A program made the translations under genes and the position numbers. Shown piece after piece: positions 40,195 through 51,505 of a stretch of DNA of 64,000 bases (position 1 is the stretch's first letter; every line of letters starts with the position of its first letter). The notes under the pieces were generated by a model. That model was not told the origin of the DNA and did not search any database. It saw only the letters and a program-made list of their open reading frames with translations. Origin of the DNA: Halocaridina rubra (Eukaryota > Arthropoda > Malacostraca > Decapoda > Atyidae). The stretch lies in the NCBI GenBank assembly GCA_037179515.1, contig JAXCGZ010007560.1:1-64000 (forward strand). The letters run 5' to 3'.

Positions 40195-42062
40195 CAGTGG
40201 TGACCAAAACCCATGAATTTAATACGTTCCCAAAACCTGTTCGTGGGTTGGATTTATTTTTCCCATTGAAAAGCATGTAAATTCAATTAATCCATTCCTA
40301 GTCGCAACAAATATTGATTTTTAAATTTTTCGAGTCAGTAAAAACATGAAATATATTACAGGTTATATGCAGCATACTCTGTAAAAGGAAAATTACATTA
40401 ATAATAGATATACAATACTATATTTACCTTTGTCGATGATTGTTGCTGGCATACGTGGATGGTGGTGGAGGAAGGGGACTAATTTTTGGAATGAGAGTCC
40501 CCTTCCATAAATTCATTAGGGAACTCTTCTGATACAGGCTGTATTTCTGGTGTTTTCTCTCTCTTTTCTCTTTTGGTAGCTGCCTCCCTGCCAAGTGGCA
40601 TAAGGAAACGATCCAGAGAAATTTGTCTCTTTCTTATTTGGTAAATTTTTCTAAAAATATTCATTGCATTGTCATTTACCATGTTCACTACTCTATTGCC
40701 CACAGTTTTATGTGGGTGATGATTCTCAATAAAATCCTGCACAGCATTCTTCTTACTAAAAATTTCTTTAAATTCTTTACTGGACACTTTACCCTCTCAT
40801 CCCCCTCCTCTGCTGACTGTTCCTCTTGGAGAATCTTCACCTGTTCACATTGCAACTCATTTAATTCATCTGTGGTAAGTTCTTCTTTGTGGTCCTCCAC
40901 CAACTCCTCCACATCCTCCTCATTGACCTCCAAGCCCAAACATTTGCCCATGGCCACAATTTCACTCACAATTTTAATAACTAACTCCTGCTTGAAGGCC
41001 TCAAAATCTCTATCAGTCACACAACCTGGCCAAAGTTTCCTCCAGGTAGAGTTCAACGTGCGTTATGAGACCTCCTTCCATGCTTTTTCAATGAGGCCAA
41101 TGCAGTGGAGGATATTAAAGTGGTCTTTCTAGAAACCACGAAAGGTCAAATTCGTGTCATTGGATTTGACCTCCACATTACCGGGAGGCTAGCCTTCAAC
41201 ACGTTATTGTGCTTAAAAACACGCAGATTTTCAGAGTGGTAATTAAAAGAGGCTTGATCTTACTGTCCCCACTTGCCTTAGCACACAGTAAAAGTGTAAG
41301 CCTGTCTTGTTGCGGGATATAACCTTCACTCTCGATAATATTAGCAAATTCCTTCACGTAAGAATCGGCTGCCTTTTGGTTGGAACTAGCTACAATGATT
41401 CCCAGTTTGTCGACGAAAGTGTTCAAACTAGCTTCTGCTGGCTTTAAATTCCTCAATTTTAGCACCACTAGATCTCAGAGAGTTCTCTACTAAATCTTGG
41501 TGGATTTGCAAAGCCTTAGCACATATTATGGCCTCGCTAATACTATCTCCAAGCAACTGTTTTTCATTTATCCACAGCAACAATAACTTTTCTACCTTTT
41601 GTATTAACTATGACCTGTTCTTTATTAGCCACATCAGCTGCCTTATAGATCTCTTTACTCTTTAAAATAGAACAGATAGTTGATTTTGCCATGTTGTACT
41701 GCGTGGCAAGATCAGACTCACGAACACCATATTCATACTTAGAAATTATTTCTTTCTTCATTTCAGCTGTTATGCATCTAGGGTGTTTGATGCCACTGTC
41801 ACTGATGCTTTTAACTTTCTTTGGACCCATAATAAGGGCTATCTGAAAGGTAAAACGATGAAAAATAAAGCAAGAACTATGAACAGATCATGAACAAACT
41901 ACACAGCACGGGCACCAATGCAGAACTGAGAGCTGGCAAGAGGGAAACATGGTCGCCTGGCCTATAAATTTATGTTCATGGGTTGGTTTTTGTTCATAAC
42001 TTGGGGTCAAAACTTGTTAAAAATTTTGTCCGTGGGTTGGTTTGTTCATGGGTTGGAGTCAC
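40195..42062 (-). mobile_element. pogo/Tigger-like element inserted in the LINE A5 tail
   Basis: The left end CAGTGGTGACCAAAACCCAT; the minus strand near 42062 reads gaggtgactccaacccatga, so the ends are inverted repeats. Inner subterminal sequences repeat the cgtgggttgg / catgggttgg motif on both sides, characteristic of Tigger families with ATGGGTT-type ends. The minus strand codes for an internally deleted transposase. The right boundary is approximate and I see no clear TA duplication. Confidence 0.8.
40479..41830 (-). pseudogene. pogo/Tigger-like transposase lacking its catalytic segments
   Basis: Read from 41830: MGPKKVKSISDSGIKH and EIISKYEYGVRESDLATQYN, a Psq-type helix-turn-helix. 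A second DNA-binding part with ADSYVKEFANIIESEGYIPQQ follows (41468-41196). The text passes straight to DRLTLLLCAKASGDSKIKPL, so the MDETGL...W segment with the first catalytic Asp is missing. After LPVMWRSNPMT the frame breaks and resumes with ILHCIGLIEKAWKEVS and STWRKLWPGC, so the second and third Asp segments are missing too. The acidic tail and RQISLDRFL C-terminus are present (40787-40479). It keeps DNA binding on paper but cannot catalyse. Confidence 0.88.
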
Positions 42063-42067
42063 CTCGA

Positions 42068-44815
42068 ATCTCCTGACTTTCATGTTCTCTGGCTAAAAAT
42101 CTATCTCTCCACTACCACTATTTTCCTTTGCTTCTGCTATTGTTCTCCAAACCCCACCTACTTTGTATCTTTCTTTAAATGTGTCTGCATGCCATGAGTC
42201 CTTGCTATCTTTTCACCCACATGCCAAAGTTCTCTACATTGGAGACTTCAATGTACACCACAGTGAGTGGCTTAATTCTTCTTACATTGTTGTGGGAGGA
42301 AGTAAGGCCCTTGCTTTCTCTGTTACTCATGATCTGGAGCAAATTATCAAACATCCTACTCATGGTCCTGATCATCACGAACATACAGGAAACACTCTTG
42401 ACCTATTTCTTACTTCTAATCCTTCAAACTACTCTTATTCTGTGCTTTCCCCTCTTGGTAAATCTAACCACTCTATGAACTCAATCTCTTCCATTTTCGC
42501 TCCCAATCCTCCAATCCCTCCCACTCAGCGCCGCCTTGGCACTTTGAGCGTACCCAACATGAAAATTTGTTGCTTTCGGTCTCGCAACCCTGATCAGGAA
42601 TCCATAATAGTTGCCGAGATCATGACCTCGGGAATGGAGGCGTACATCCCCTCATCCAAAAACTTTCTCTCCCCTAAACCTTGGTTTGACCATGCCTCTC
42701 CATGGCTATCCAGGTCAGGAATCGTGCACACTGCTCTTACCAAGCCTCTCCTTCCAATTTAACTCGCTCTGCTTTTATTGCAGCTAGGAATCACTGTTCT
42801 GCTCAGATTCGAAGGTCTAAGGCTTCCTTTATAAGAAGGAAAGTTGATGACCTTACCTCCTCTCCCACTGACAAATTGTTTCTGATCCTTATCCAAAAAC
42901 CTCTCCAGAAACTTCTGTAAGTCAAGCTTTCCCCCTCTCATTCATTCTGATGGTTCTATGGCTTGCTCTCGCACTGACAAAGCCACTCTCTTTGGCTTTC
43001 ATTTTCAGCCAACTCTTCTATAAACAATTCCAGTGCACCTGTCCCTCAATCTTTACCCCTTCCTAACCCTATGCCCTCCCTTATCCTTTCTTCACGCAAA
43101 GTTCATAAGGTTCTTCGCTCACTTAAGACGAACAAGGCATCTGGTTCCGATGGTATCCCTGCAAGGTTCCTTAAGGAGTTTGCAAATGAACTGGCTCCTG
43201 TGCTTTGCCGTCTTTTTCACCTCATTCTGTCAACCAGTATCTATCCATCATCTTGAAAGCAGATGTTCAACCTGTTCCTAAAAAGAGTGACTGCTCTGCT
43301 CCTTCAAATTACCGACCTACTGCCCTAACCTCCTCTATTACTATTGTTTTTGAAAATTTGCTCAATGCTCACTTCATGAAATGCCTTGAAGCTAACTCAC
43401 TCATCTCTGATCACCAGTACGGCCTCCACAAGGCAATATCCACTGGTGACCTCCAGTCCTATATTACTCATGTATGGTCATCTTCTCTGAGGAACTATGG
43501 GGAATCCTTTGTCGTCGCTCTTGATATCTCTAAGGCTTTTGACAGAGTCTGGCACTAGGCTCTGTTAGCCAAACTCCCTGCCTATGGCTATACCCATTCT
43601 TTCTGTTCTCTGATTTCCAGTTTTCTTTCTAACCATTTTATATCTGTAGTTGTTGATAATGCAACATCTAGCGATTTCTCTGTTACCAGTGGTGTTCCAC
43701 TGTGCTCTGTTCTTTTACCTGCTCTGTTCCTTCTCTTCATTAATGATCTTCTACAATCCCCGTCTTCCTCTTTTCTTCATGCCTTAGCTTATGATTCTAC
43801 CTTTCACATCTCCTCTGCCTTTTCTTCACAACCTTCATCTGGTACTTGTAATCAGTCTCGTATCACTCTTTCTTCTACTCTCAACTCCGATATGCAGAGG
43901 GTATCTGAGTGAGGCACTCAAAATTTAGTTAAATTCAAGGTCTCCTAGACACAGTTTCTGGCTATCTCTTTATCTCCTCCTCCTGATTACTTATTGTCTT
44001 TGAAACTAACAAAATTTACCCTCTTAATTCTAGCAACATATTAGGAAGCTATATAGCCTTTAACTTGTCTTGGAGGAATCATATAATCCAAATTTCTAAA
44101 TCTTCATCCAAAAAATTGGGGGATATGTTTCGTTTTCGTCATTACTTTTCCTCTTTACAGTTACTTAAAATCTTTAAAGTTTTTATGTGCCCCTACTTAG
44201 AATACTGCTCACACATCTGGGGTGCTTCTTCTTATACTTATCTCCTTGATAGGGTTGAATCTAAGGCAGTCAAACTCATTAATGATCCTTCTAAGGCAGT
44301 CAGACTCATTAATGATCCTTCTCTTACTTCAAATATGGATTCTCTCTCTCTTAGCCATAAGGTATCTTCCCCTTTTCTTTTTTATCACTACTACTTCCTT
44401 CGCTGCTCTGATAAGTTGGCGAGTTGCATCACTCCCCCACTGCTGAGGCCACATAACACTCGCCAAGCGGCCTCATCTCACGGGTACTGTGTGGAGATTT
44501 GTAGCTCATGCATTGGTCAGTGCAGTGACTGCTTCTTCCCATCTACCTCCAGACTGAAACTCTCTTCCTCCTTCGTTTTATCCTAATTCTTATGACCTAT
44601 CATCCATGAAAATGCGGATCTCTCTTCGTCTCAGGGCCTAATCCTCCATATCTGTAGGTCCTCTGTACTTTGACTGTTTTTCTGTCTGTCGTTTTCCTTT
44701 GTGTAACATTACCTCATCTCTGCCTTGTCTTTAATCTTTTTCTTTTCCTTCGTCTTGGGGTTTTCTCGTGCCTGGGCCAATATTGATGAGGACAGTTTTT
44801 GCCTGTCCCAGTGTC
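42068..44815 (+). mobile_element. LINE family B copy B1 (jockey/I-like)
   Basis: An endonuclease plus RT non-LTR element on the plus strand, with C/T-rich coding unlike LINE A. The 5' end is truncated near 42068. The 3' UTR includes tttctcgtgcctgggcc...tgtcccagtgtcac and runs into (TA)n at 44829. The second copy (56612-57828) shares the 3' end (tctcgtgcctgggcctatat...tggtgtcac). Confidence 0.88.
42100..44586 (+). pseudogene. LINE B1 endonuclease-reverse transcriptase, multiply broken
   Basis: Segments in order. Endonuclease: VLYIGDFNVHHSEWL, NTLDLFLTSNPSNYSYSVLS, LGKSNHS (42163-42762). RT: SRKVHKVLRSLKTNKASGSD and GIPARFLKEFAN (43071-43256). Then NYRPTALTSSITIVFENLL, ISDHQYGLHKAIST and VVALDISKAFDRVWH (motif A, 43205-43558, then TAG). 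Motif B is degraded (TSGVPLCSVLLPALFLLFIND, about 43680-43750) and motif C reads ALAYDSTF (about 43785), so one catalytic Asp is lost. The C-terminal part SWRNHIIQISKSSSKKLG onward (44065-44586) includes a duplicated KAV(K/R)LINDPS. At least five frame changes or stops. Dead. Confidence 0.88.
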
Positions 44816-44824
44816 ACACTCATA

Positions 44825-45405
<581 letters not shown>

Positions 45406-45480
45406 GATTACCTAATTGTGTTTACGGGAAAGAGCCCAAAGCTCGTATCTTCCCGTCTCCTCATCGGTTCCATTTTATAC

Positions 45481-47718
45481 TTAGTCATACTTATCATACC
45501 TGTCCTTAAAACTATGGATTGAGATAGCATTAACTACCTCCTCGCTTAGCGAACTCCAATTATCAACTACTCTTACACTGAAAAAGTATTTCCTTACATC
45601 CTGCAAAGAAGTTTTCTTACGAAGCTTCAAACTATGACCTCTAGTTCTAGAGCCAGCCATATCAAAATATCGATCCCTATCCACTCTATCATAACCATGA
45701 AGGAATTTAAAGACTGTCACCATATCCCCCCTCACTCTTCTAGCTTCGAGTGATGGTAAGTCTAATTCCCTCAGCCTCTCATCATAACTGAGATTGCGTA
45801 TTTCTGGCACCAGTTTCGTGGCATGTCTTTGAACTTTTTCAAGCTTAGCTATGTGCTTTTTCAAGTGCGGATTCCAAAAGGGGGCTGCATATTCGAGTTT
45901 TGGCCTCACATAGGTTACATAAATATTTCTGAACATTTCCTTGTCCATGTCCCTGAAGGCTACCCTTACATTTGATAAGAATGCATATGCTGCCCTTACT
46001 ATGCCATTTGTATTTATTTCTGGAGACAAATCTGCCAGTATGTTTACTCCTAGATCTCTCTCATTTTCTGTCTCTTGAAGTTGTACTCCAGCCACCGAGT
46101 AGTCAAGCTTGGGCCTTCTTGCACTTGTACCCATTCTCATTACCTTACATTTAGAAGTATTGAATTTCATTAGCCACTTTTCTGACCACTCATGCAGATT
46201 ATTTAGATCCTCCTGAAGTTCTCTACCATTGTTCTCGTTTTTTACTTTCTTCACAATCTTTGTATCATTTGCAAACATATTCATGAATGAATTTACAGAC
46301 TCTGGTAGGTCATTTACATATACAAGGAACAAACCACTACTAACTCTTCTCCATTCAGACACTGAGTGTCTTACTCTAACCCTCTGTTCCCTTCCTTCTA
46401 AGTAAGTTTTTATCCATTCTAAAACATTTCCATCTATTCTAGCCATTGATTGCAGCTTCCTAATAAGTCTCCCATGTGGAACAGTGTCAAACGCTTTTTG
46501 GAAGTCTAGGAATATGCAATCTGCCCAGACCTCTCTTCCCTGTAAGATTCGGCTTACCTCATCATAAAATTCTAATAAGTTTGTTACTGTTGATCTACCT
46601 TCTCTGAAGCCATGTTGCCTCACTGACAAAAAGTTGAAGGATTCCAAGTGAAGAGAGATATGTTTCCTTAGTAGTTTCTCCATAACTTTGCAAACTATGC
46701 TGGTCAAGGAAACTGGTCTATAGTTCAGAGCCGTATCCCTCCTTCCCTTTTTGAAGATAGGTATCACATTTGCTTGTTTCCAGCATCTTGGAATCTCCCC
46801 CGACTCCAGTGACTTTTTAAATATGATACTTAGTGCCACTGATATTGAGTTTGCACATTTTTTAAGCACATGAGGGGATATGTCATCAGGACCTGTAGCT
46901 TTATGAAAATCTAAATCCATCAGCACTTTGCATACCTCTGTGGCTGTAAGGTTGATTTTCTCCAATACCGGCCCTTGAGCTTCTATCACTGCAATCTGAG
47001 GGGGTGGGGTATTTTCTACTGTAAATACTGACTGAAACTCCTTGTTCAATTCTTTGCAGATCTCTTCATCCGTCTCAGTGATGCTTCCATCCGCTCTCTT
47101 TAGCCTTAAAACCTGTTCTTTTACCTTCAGTTTTCCTCTGATAAAGCTGTGGAAAAGCTTGGGATTTTCTTTAGCCTTCCTGGTGATGTCCCTCTCATAG
47201 TCTCTCTCTGCCTCTCTCCTTTTACTTAGGTAGTCATTTCTTGCTCTATTGTAGGTTTGCCAGGCATTTATGTTTATTCTCCTCCTATGCCTTTTCCAGC
47301 ATTTGTCTCTCCTCTCCTTAGCTCTTTTACACCTATTATCGAACCATTTCTCTCTGGCATGAATTACACCTACTTTGGTGACAGGTATGCAGCAATCTAC
47401 TATCTTCCCATTTTTCTCACAAAAGATGTCATACATTTCTTGTACAGATTTGTTGTAAAATAAGGTTCTCCAGTCAATAACTGCAAAAAGCTCATTCATT
47501 TTGATGTAATCTCCTTTCGGATAGTTCCTCCTCATGTCCTCAGTGCCTCTACTCTCAGGAAGAATATCTTTAATGATATGCTCCACCACCAACACACAAT
47601 GGTCACTCTTTCCAATTGGTGGTTCATACTCAATTTTTTCAATATCCAACACATTATCTGTGAACACTACATCAAGTAGTGATGGCTCATCCCCACCCCT
47701 GGCCCTTGTTGGTTCCAT
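45481..47718 (-). pseudogene. LINE A6 ORF2, reverse transcriptase part (745 aa)
   Basis: The minus-strand frame from 47718 (MEPTRARGGDEPSL) to the family stop at 45481. It has IEYEPPIGKSDHCVL (end of endonuclease), KATGPDDISPHVLKKC, NYRPVSLTSIVCKV and FLDFQKAFDTVPHGR (motif A intact). Motif B is deleted in frame: RRVSSGLFLVYVNDL lacks the VPQGSVLGPL block. Motif C reads MFANDTKIV, losing the first catalytic Asp. The C-terminal domain is intact. It is dead despite the long frame. Confidence 0.92.
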
Positions 47719-47783
47719 TACATGTTGGTGTAGGAAATTCCCTTGTACGCAATCTAGGAATCTTGCCCCGAATGAGTGATTAC

Positions 47784-48284
47784 CTAATTGTGTTTACTGT
47801 GTGGGTCAAGATTTATCCAATCTCTCTCTTTATGATTAAAGTCTCCCATAATCAAAATCCTACATTTTTTTTCCAGTGCCATGTTAACAACTGAGTTTAT
47901 GACTTCAGTAGTACCTATATGACTTTCCTCATAAACTTCAAGCCTATTTTGGTTCCTTGGTGGGTTGTATACAACAGTTATTATAATGCTCTCTGACCCA
48001 GTATTTATGCGAGCAACAAGAAATTCCTTGAACTCACTTTCTATAGCCAAGTTTATTTCTTCAACTTGAATCCTTTCACTTATGAGCAGTGCTATCCCTC
48101 CACCAGTCCTCTCAGATCTTTCAACCCTTAGTATTCTGAAGCCCTTAGGAATAACTGTGACACTGTTTATGTCCTCACTCAACTTAGTCTCTGTAATTGC
48201 TACTATATCTGCCTTACTGTTGTGAATCCTATCTTTTAATTCTACTGCCTTACCAGCTAATCCATCAGCATTTGTGTATAACAA
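47784..48284 (-). pseudogene. LINE A6 ORF2, endonuclease part
   Basis: [20 protein letters not shown] starts at 48284 and the frame contains [47 protein letters not shown] and MGDFNHKERDWINLDPHS. It breaks at 47784 exactly where a tail-like sequence (minus strand taaacacaattaggtaatca) is substituted into the gene. Inactive. Confidence 0.9.
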
Positions 48285-48460
48285 TCTTAATGAGGCCCCA
48301 TCCCCTGATCTTCTGTCATTATCTTCTTTGTCTCCCCTTTGTCTGGAAGAACTCTGAAATGAAAATTTTTCTTCTGTTCTTCATTTCTTTCATCATTTAA
48401 CCTTCTTGCCTCTTGCAACAAGTTTTTGATCTTTCCCATCTCTTCCTGTTTTCTGTATCA

Positions 48461-48485
48461 TGTATGTATGTATGTATGTATGTAT
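48461..48485. repeat. (TATG)n microsatellite between two LINE copies
   Basis: Six to seven TATG units separate the 5' end of A6 from the 3' tail of A7, both on the minus strand. Confidence 0.9.
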
Positions 48486-48576
48486 GTGATTACCTAATTG
48501 TGATTACCTAATTGTGTTTACGGGAAAGAGCCCAAAGCTCGTATCATCCCGTCTCCTGATCGGTTCCATTTTATAC

Positions 48577-49482
48577 TTAGTCATACTTATCATACCTGTC
48601 CTTAAAACTATTGATTGAGATAGCATTAACTACATCCTCGCTTAGCAAATTCCAATTATCAACTACTCTTACACTGAAAAAGTATTTCCTTACATCCTGC
48701 AAAGAAGTATTTTTATGAAGCTTCAAACTATGACCTCTAGTTCTAGAGCCTGCCATATCAAAATATAGATCCCTATCCACTCTATCATAACCATGAAGGA
48801 ATTTAAAGACTGTCACCATATCCCCCCTCAATATTCTAGCTTCCAGGGATAGTAAGTCTAATTCCCTCAGCCTCTCATCATAACTGAGATTACTTATTTC
48901 TGGCATCAGTTTCGTGGCATATCTTTGAACTTTTTCAAGCTTAGCTATGTGCTTTTTCAAGTGCAGATTCCAAAAGGGGGCTTCATTGTCGAGTTTTGGC
49001 CTCACATAGGTTACATAAATATTTCTGAACATTTCCTTGTCCATGTGCCTGAAGGCTACCCTTACATTTGATAAGAATGCATATGCTGCCCTTACTATGC
49101 CATTTATATGTATTTCTGGAGACAAATCTGGTAGTATGGTTACTCCTAGATCTCTCTCATTTTCTGTCTCTTGAAGTTGTACTCCAGCCACCGAGTAGTC
49201 AAGCTTGATCCTTCTTGCACTTGTACCCATTCTCATTACCTTACATTTTGAGGTATTGAATTTCATTAGCCACTTTTCTGACCACTCGTGCAGACTATTT
49301 ACATCATCCTGAAGTTCTTTACCATTGTTCTCGTTTTTTACTTTCTTCACAATCTTTGCATCATCTGCAAACATATTCATGAATGAATTTACAGACTCTG
49401 GTAGGTCATTTACATATACAAGGAACAAAAGTTCCATGTATATGTAAATATACAAGGAACTATTAACTCTTTTCTCATTCAA
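48577..49482 (-). pseudogene. LINE A7 RT motif C and C-terminal domain
   Basis: The frame from 49482; the first 17 residues are produced by the rearrangement. It joins the family at LFLVYVNDLPESVNSF, then MFADDAKIVKK (motif C intact), the thumb, and a slightly divergent C-terminal domain (LDLLSLEARILRGD) ending at KDRYDKYD. Upstream RT motifs are out of frame. Confidence 0.88.
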
Positions 49483-49695
49483 ACACTGAGTGTCTTACTC
49501 TAACCTTCTGTTCCCTTCCTTCTAAGTAAGTTTTTATCCATTCCAAAACATTTCCACCTATTCTAGCCATTGCTTGCAGCTTCCTAATAACTCTCCCATG
49601 TGGAACAGTGTCAAATGCACTCTGGAAGTCTAGGAATATACAATCTGCCCAGCCCTCTCTTTCCTGTAAGATTCGGCTTACCTCATCATAAAATT

Positions 49696-50020
49696 CTAAT
49701 AAGTTTGTACTGTTGATCTACCTTCTCTGAAGCCATGTTGCCTCACTGACATAAAGTTGAAGGATTCCAAGTGAAGAGAGATATGTTTCCTTAGTAGTTT
49801 CTCCATAACACTGCAAACTATGCTGGTCAAGGAAACTGGTCTATAGTTCAGAGCCATATCCCTCCTTCCCTTTTTGAAGATAGGTATTGCGTTTGCTTGT
49901 TTCCAGCATCTTGGAATCTCCCCTGACTCCAGTGACTTTTTAAATATGATACTTAGTGTCACTGATATTGAGTTTGCGCATTTTTTAAGTACATGAGGGG
50001 ATATGTCATCAGGACCTGTA
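49696..50020 (-). pseudogene. LINE A7 RT N-terminal fragment
   Basis: The minus-strand frame with SIIFKKSLESGEIPRCWKQA, NYRPVSLTSIVCSVMEKLL and QHGFREGRSTV, then a one-base deletion near 49706 shifts the frame. Dead. Confidence 0.88.
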
Positions 50021-50025
50021 GCTTA

Positions 50026-50332
50026 TAAATTATAAAAGATATACAGATTTACAAATAAATACTGTACAGCAAAAAAAAATTAACGATCCATTGACTGCAA
50101 ACGTAAACAAAGATGACATTAGCGGTAGGAGTAGGAGGAGGAGACTTATGCTGTAGGAGAGGGGGAAGGGAGGGGGAGAGCAAAACCAATGGCTGTTGTT
50201 GGGGTTAATACTGGATGAAGAGTGACTGAAGCACATTGCAGCAAGGTGGGAAATTGACTCAGAGGCGGTTGCTTAGGTACTAAGCAACCATTTTTTTCGT
50301 TTTTTTTTTTCACGCTCATGCATATAGCTTGC
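50026..50332 (+). mobile_element. Probable M-type MITE fragment
   Basis: aaaagatatacagatttac, tactgtacagcaaaaaaaaa and gtaggaggaggagactt resemble M5 (about 32925-32960 and 33150). It fills the gap between LINE A7 and LINE A8. No termini seen. Confidence 0.5.
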
Positions 50333-51066
50333 GAAATGTAAAGTAATGAGAATGGGTACAAGTGCAAGAAGGCCCAAGCTTGACTACTCGGTGGCTGGAG
50401 TACAACTTCAAGAGACAGAAAATGAGAGCGATCTAGGAGTAAACATACTGGCAGATTTGTCTCCAGAAATACATATAAATGGTATAGTAAGGGCAGCATA
50501 TGCTTTCTTATCAAATGTAAGGGTAGCCTTCAGGGACATGGACAAGGAAATGTTCAGAGATATTTATGTAACCTCTGTGAGGCCAAAACTTGAATATGCA
50601 GCCACCTTTTGAAATCTGCACTTGAAAAAGCACATAGCTAAGCTTGAAAAAGTTCAAAGACATGCCACGAAACTGGTGCCAGAAATACGCAATCTCAGTT
50701 ATGATGAGGGGCTGAGGGAATTTGACTTACCATCACTCAAAGCTAGAAGATGGAGGGGATATGGTGACAGTCTTTAAATTCCTTCATGGTTATGATAGAG
50801 TGGATAGGGATCGATATTTTGATATGACTGTCTCTAGAACTAGAGGTCATAGTTTGAAGTTTAGTAAGAAAACTTCTTTGCAGGATGTAAGGAAGTACTT
50901 TTTCATTGTAAGAGTAGTTGATAATTGGAATTCGCTAAGCAGGGAGGTAGTTAATGCTATCTCAATCCATAGTTTTAAGGACAGGTATGATAAGTATCAC
51001 TAACTACAAAATAGAACCGATCAGGAGACGGGAAGATACGAGCTTTGGGCTCGTTCCCGTAAGCAC
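50333..51066 (+). mobile_element. LINE A copy A8, 5'-truncated, lacking the tail units
   Basis: It begins cgaaatgtaaagtaatgaga in the thumb region, ends in the 3' hairpin (variant ctcgttcccgt) at gtaagcac, and is directly followed by A9. Frames: 50346-50612 (MRMGTSARRPKLDYSVAGVQ...), a TGA at 50611, and the C-terminal domain at 50722-51003 after a frame change. Non-functional. Confidence 0.9.
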
Positions 51067-51505
51067 ATGCCACGAAACTGGTGCCAGAAATACGCAATAT
51101 CAGTAATGATGAGAGGCTGAGGGAATTAGACTTACCATCACTCGAAGCTAGAAGAGTGAGGGGGGATATGGTGACAGTCTTTAAATTCCTTCATGGTTAT
51201 GATAGAGTGGATAGGGATCGATATTTTGATATGGCTGGCTCTAGAACTAGAGGTCATAGTTTGAAGCTTCGTAAGAAAACTTCTTTGCAGGATGTAAGGA
51301 AATACTTTTTCAGTGTAAGAGTAGTTGATAATTGGAATTTGCTAAGCGAGGAGGTAGTTAATGCTATCTCAATCCATAGTTTTAAGGACAGGTATGATAA
51401 GTATGACTAAGTATAAAATGGAACCGATCAAGAGAAGGGAAGATACGAGCTTTGGGCACTTTCCCGTAAACACAATTAGGTAATCACAATTAGGTAATCA
51501 CACAC
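51067..51505 (+). mobile_element. LINE A copy A9, short 3' fragment
   Basis: It starts atgccacgaaactggtgcca directly after the A8 hairpin. The open frame 51081-51410 (MPEIRNISNDERLRELDLPS onward) ends at the family stop. Hairpin and two tail units (51473-51503) follow, then A10. Confidence 0.9.

Larger units (their letters stand above)
45406..48460 (-). mobile_element. LINE A copy A6, longest copy (about 3.05 kb)
   Basis: On the minus strand it starts near 48460 (gatacagaaaacaggaagag), giving the only view of sequence upstream of ORF2. There a short frame, MGKIKNLLQEARRLNDERNE continuing [16 protein letters not shown], may be the end of ORF1. It ends with the hairpin and one tail unit at 45406, in a (TG)n/(TA)n tract. 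Near 47782 a 22-bp piece of the family's own 3' end replaces about 10 bp of the endonuclease. Confidence 0.92.
48486..50025 (-). mobile_element. LINE A copy A7, 5'-truncated
   Basis: The tail (two units, minus strand aattaggtaatcac) is at 48486-48515, then the 3' hairpin, C-terminal domain and RT back to about 50025 (minus strand gctacaggtcctgatgacat). Near 49430-49480 a local rearrangement duplicates the atatacaaggaac phrase and removes the motif B region. Confidence 0.9.
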
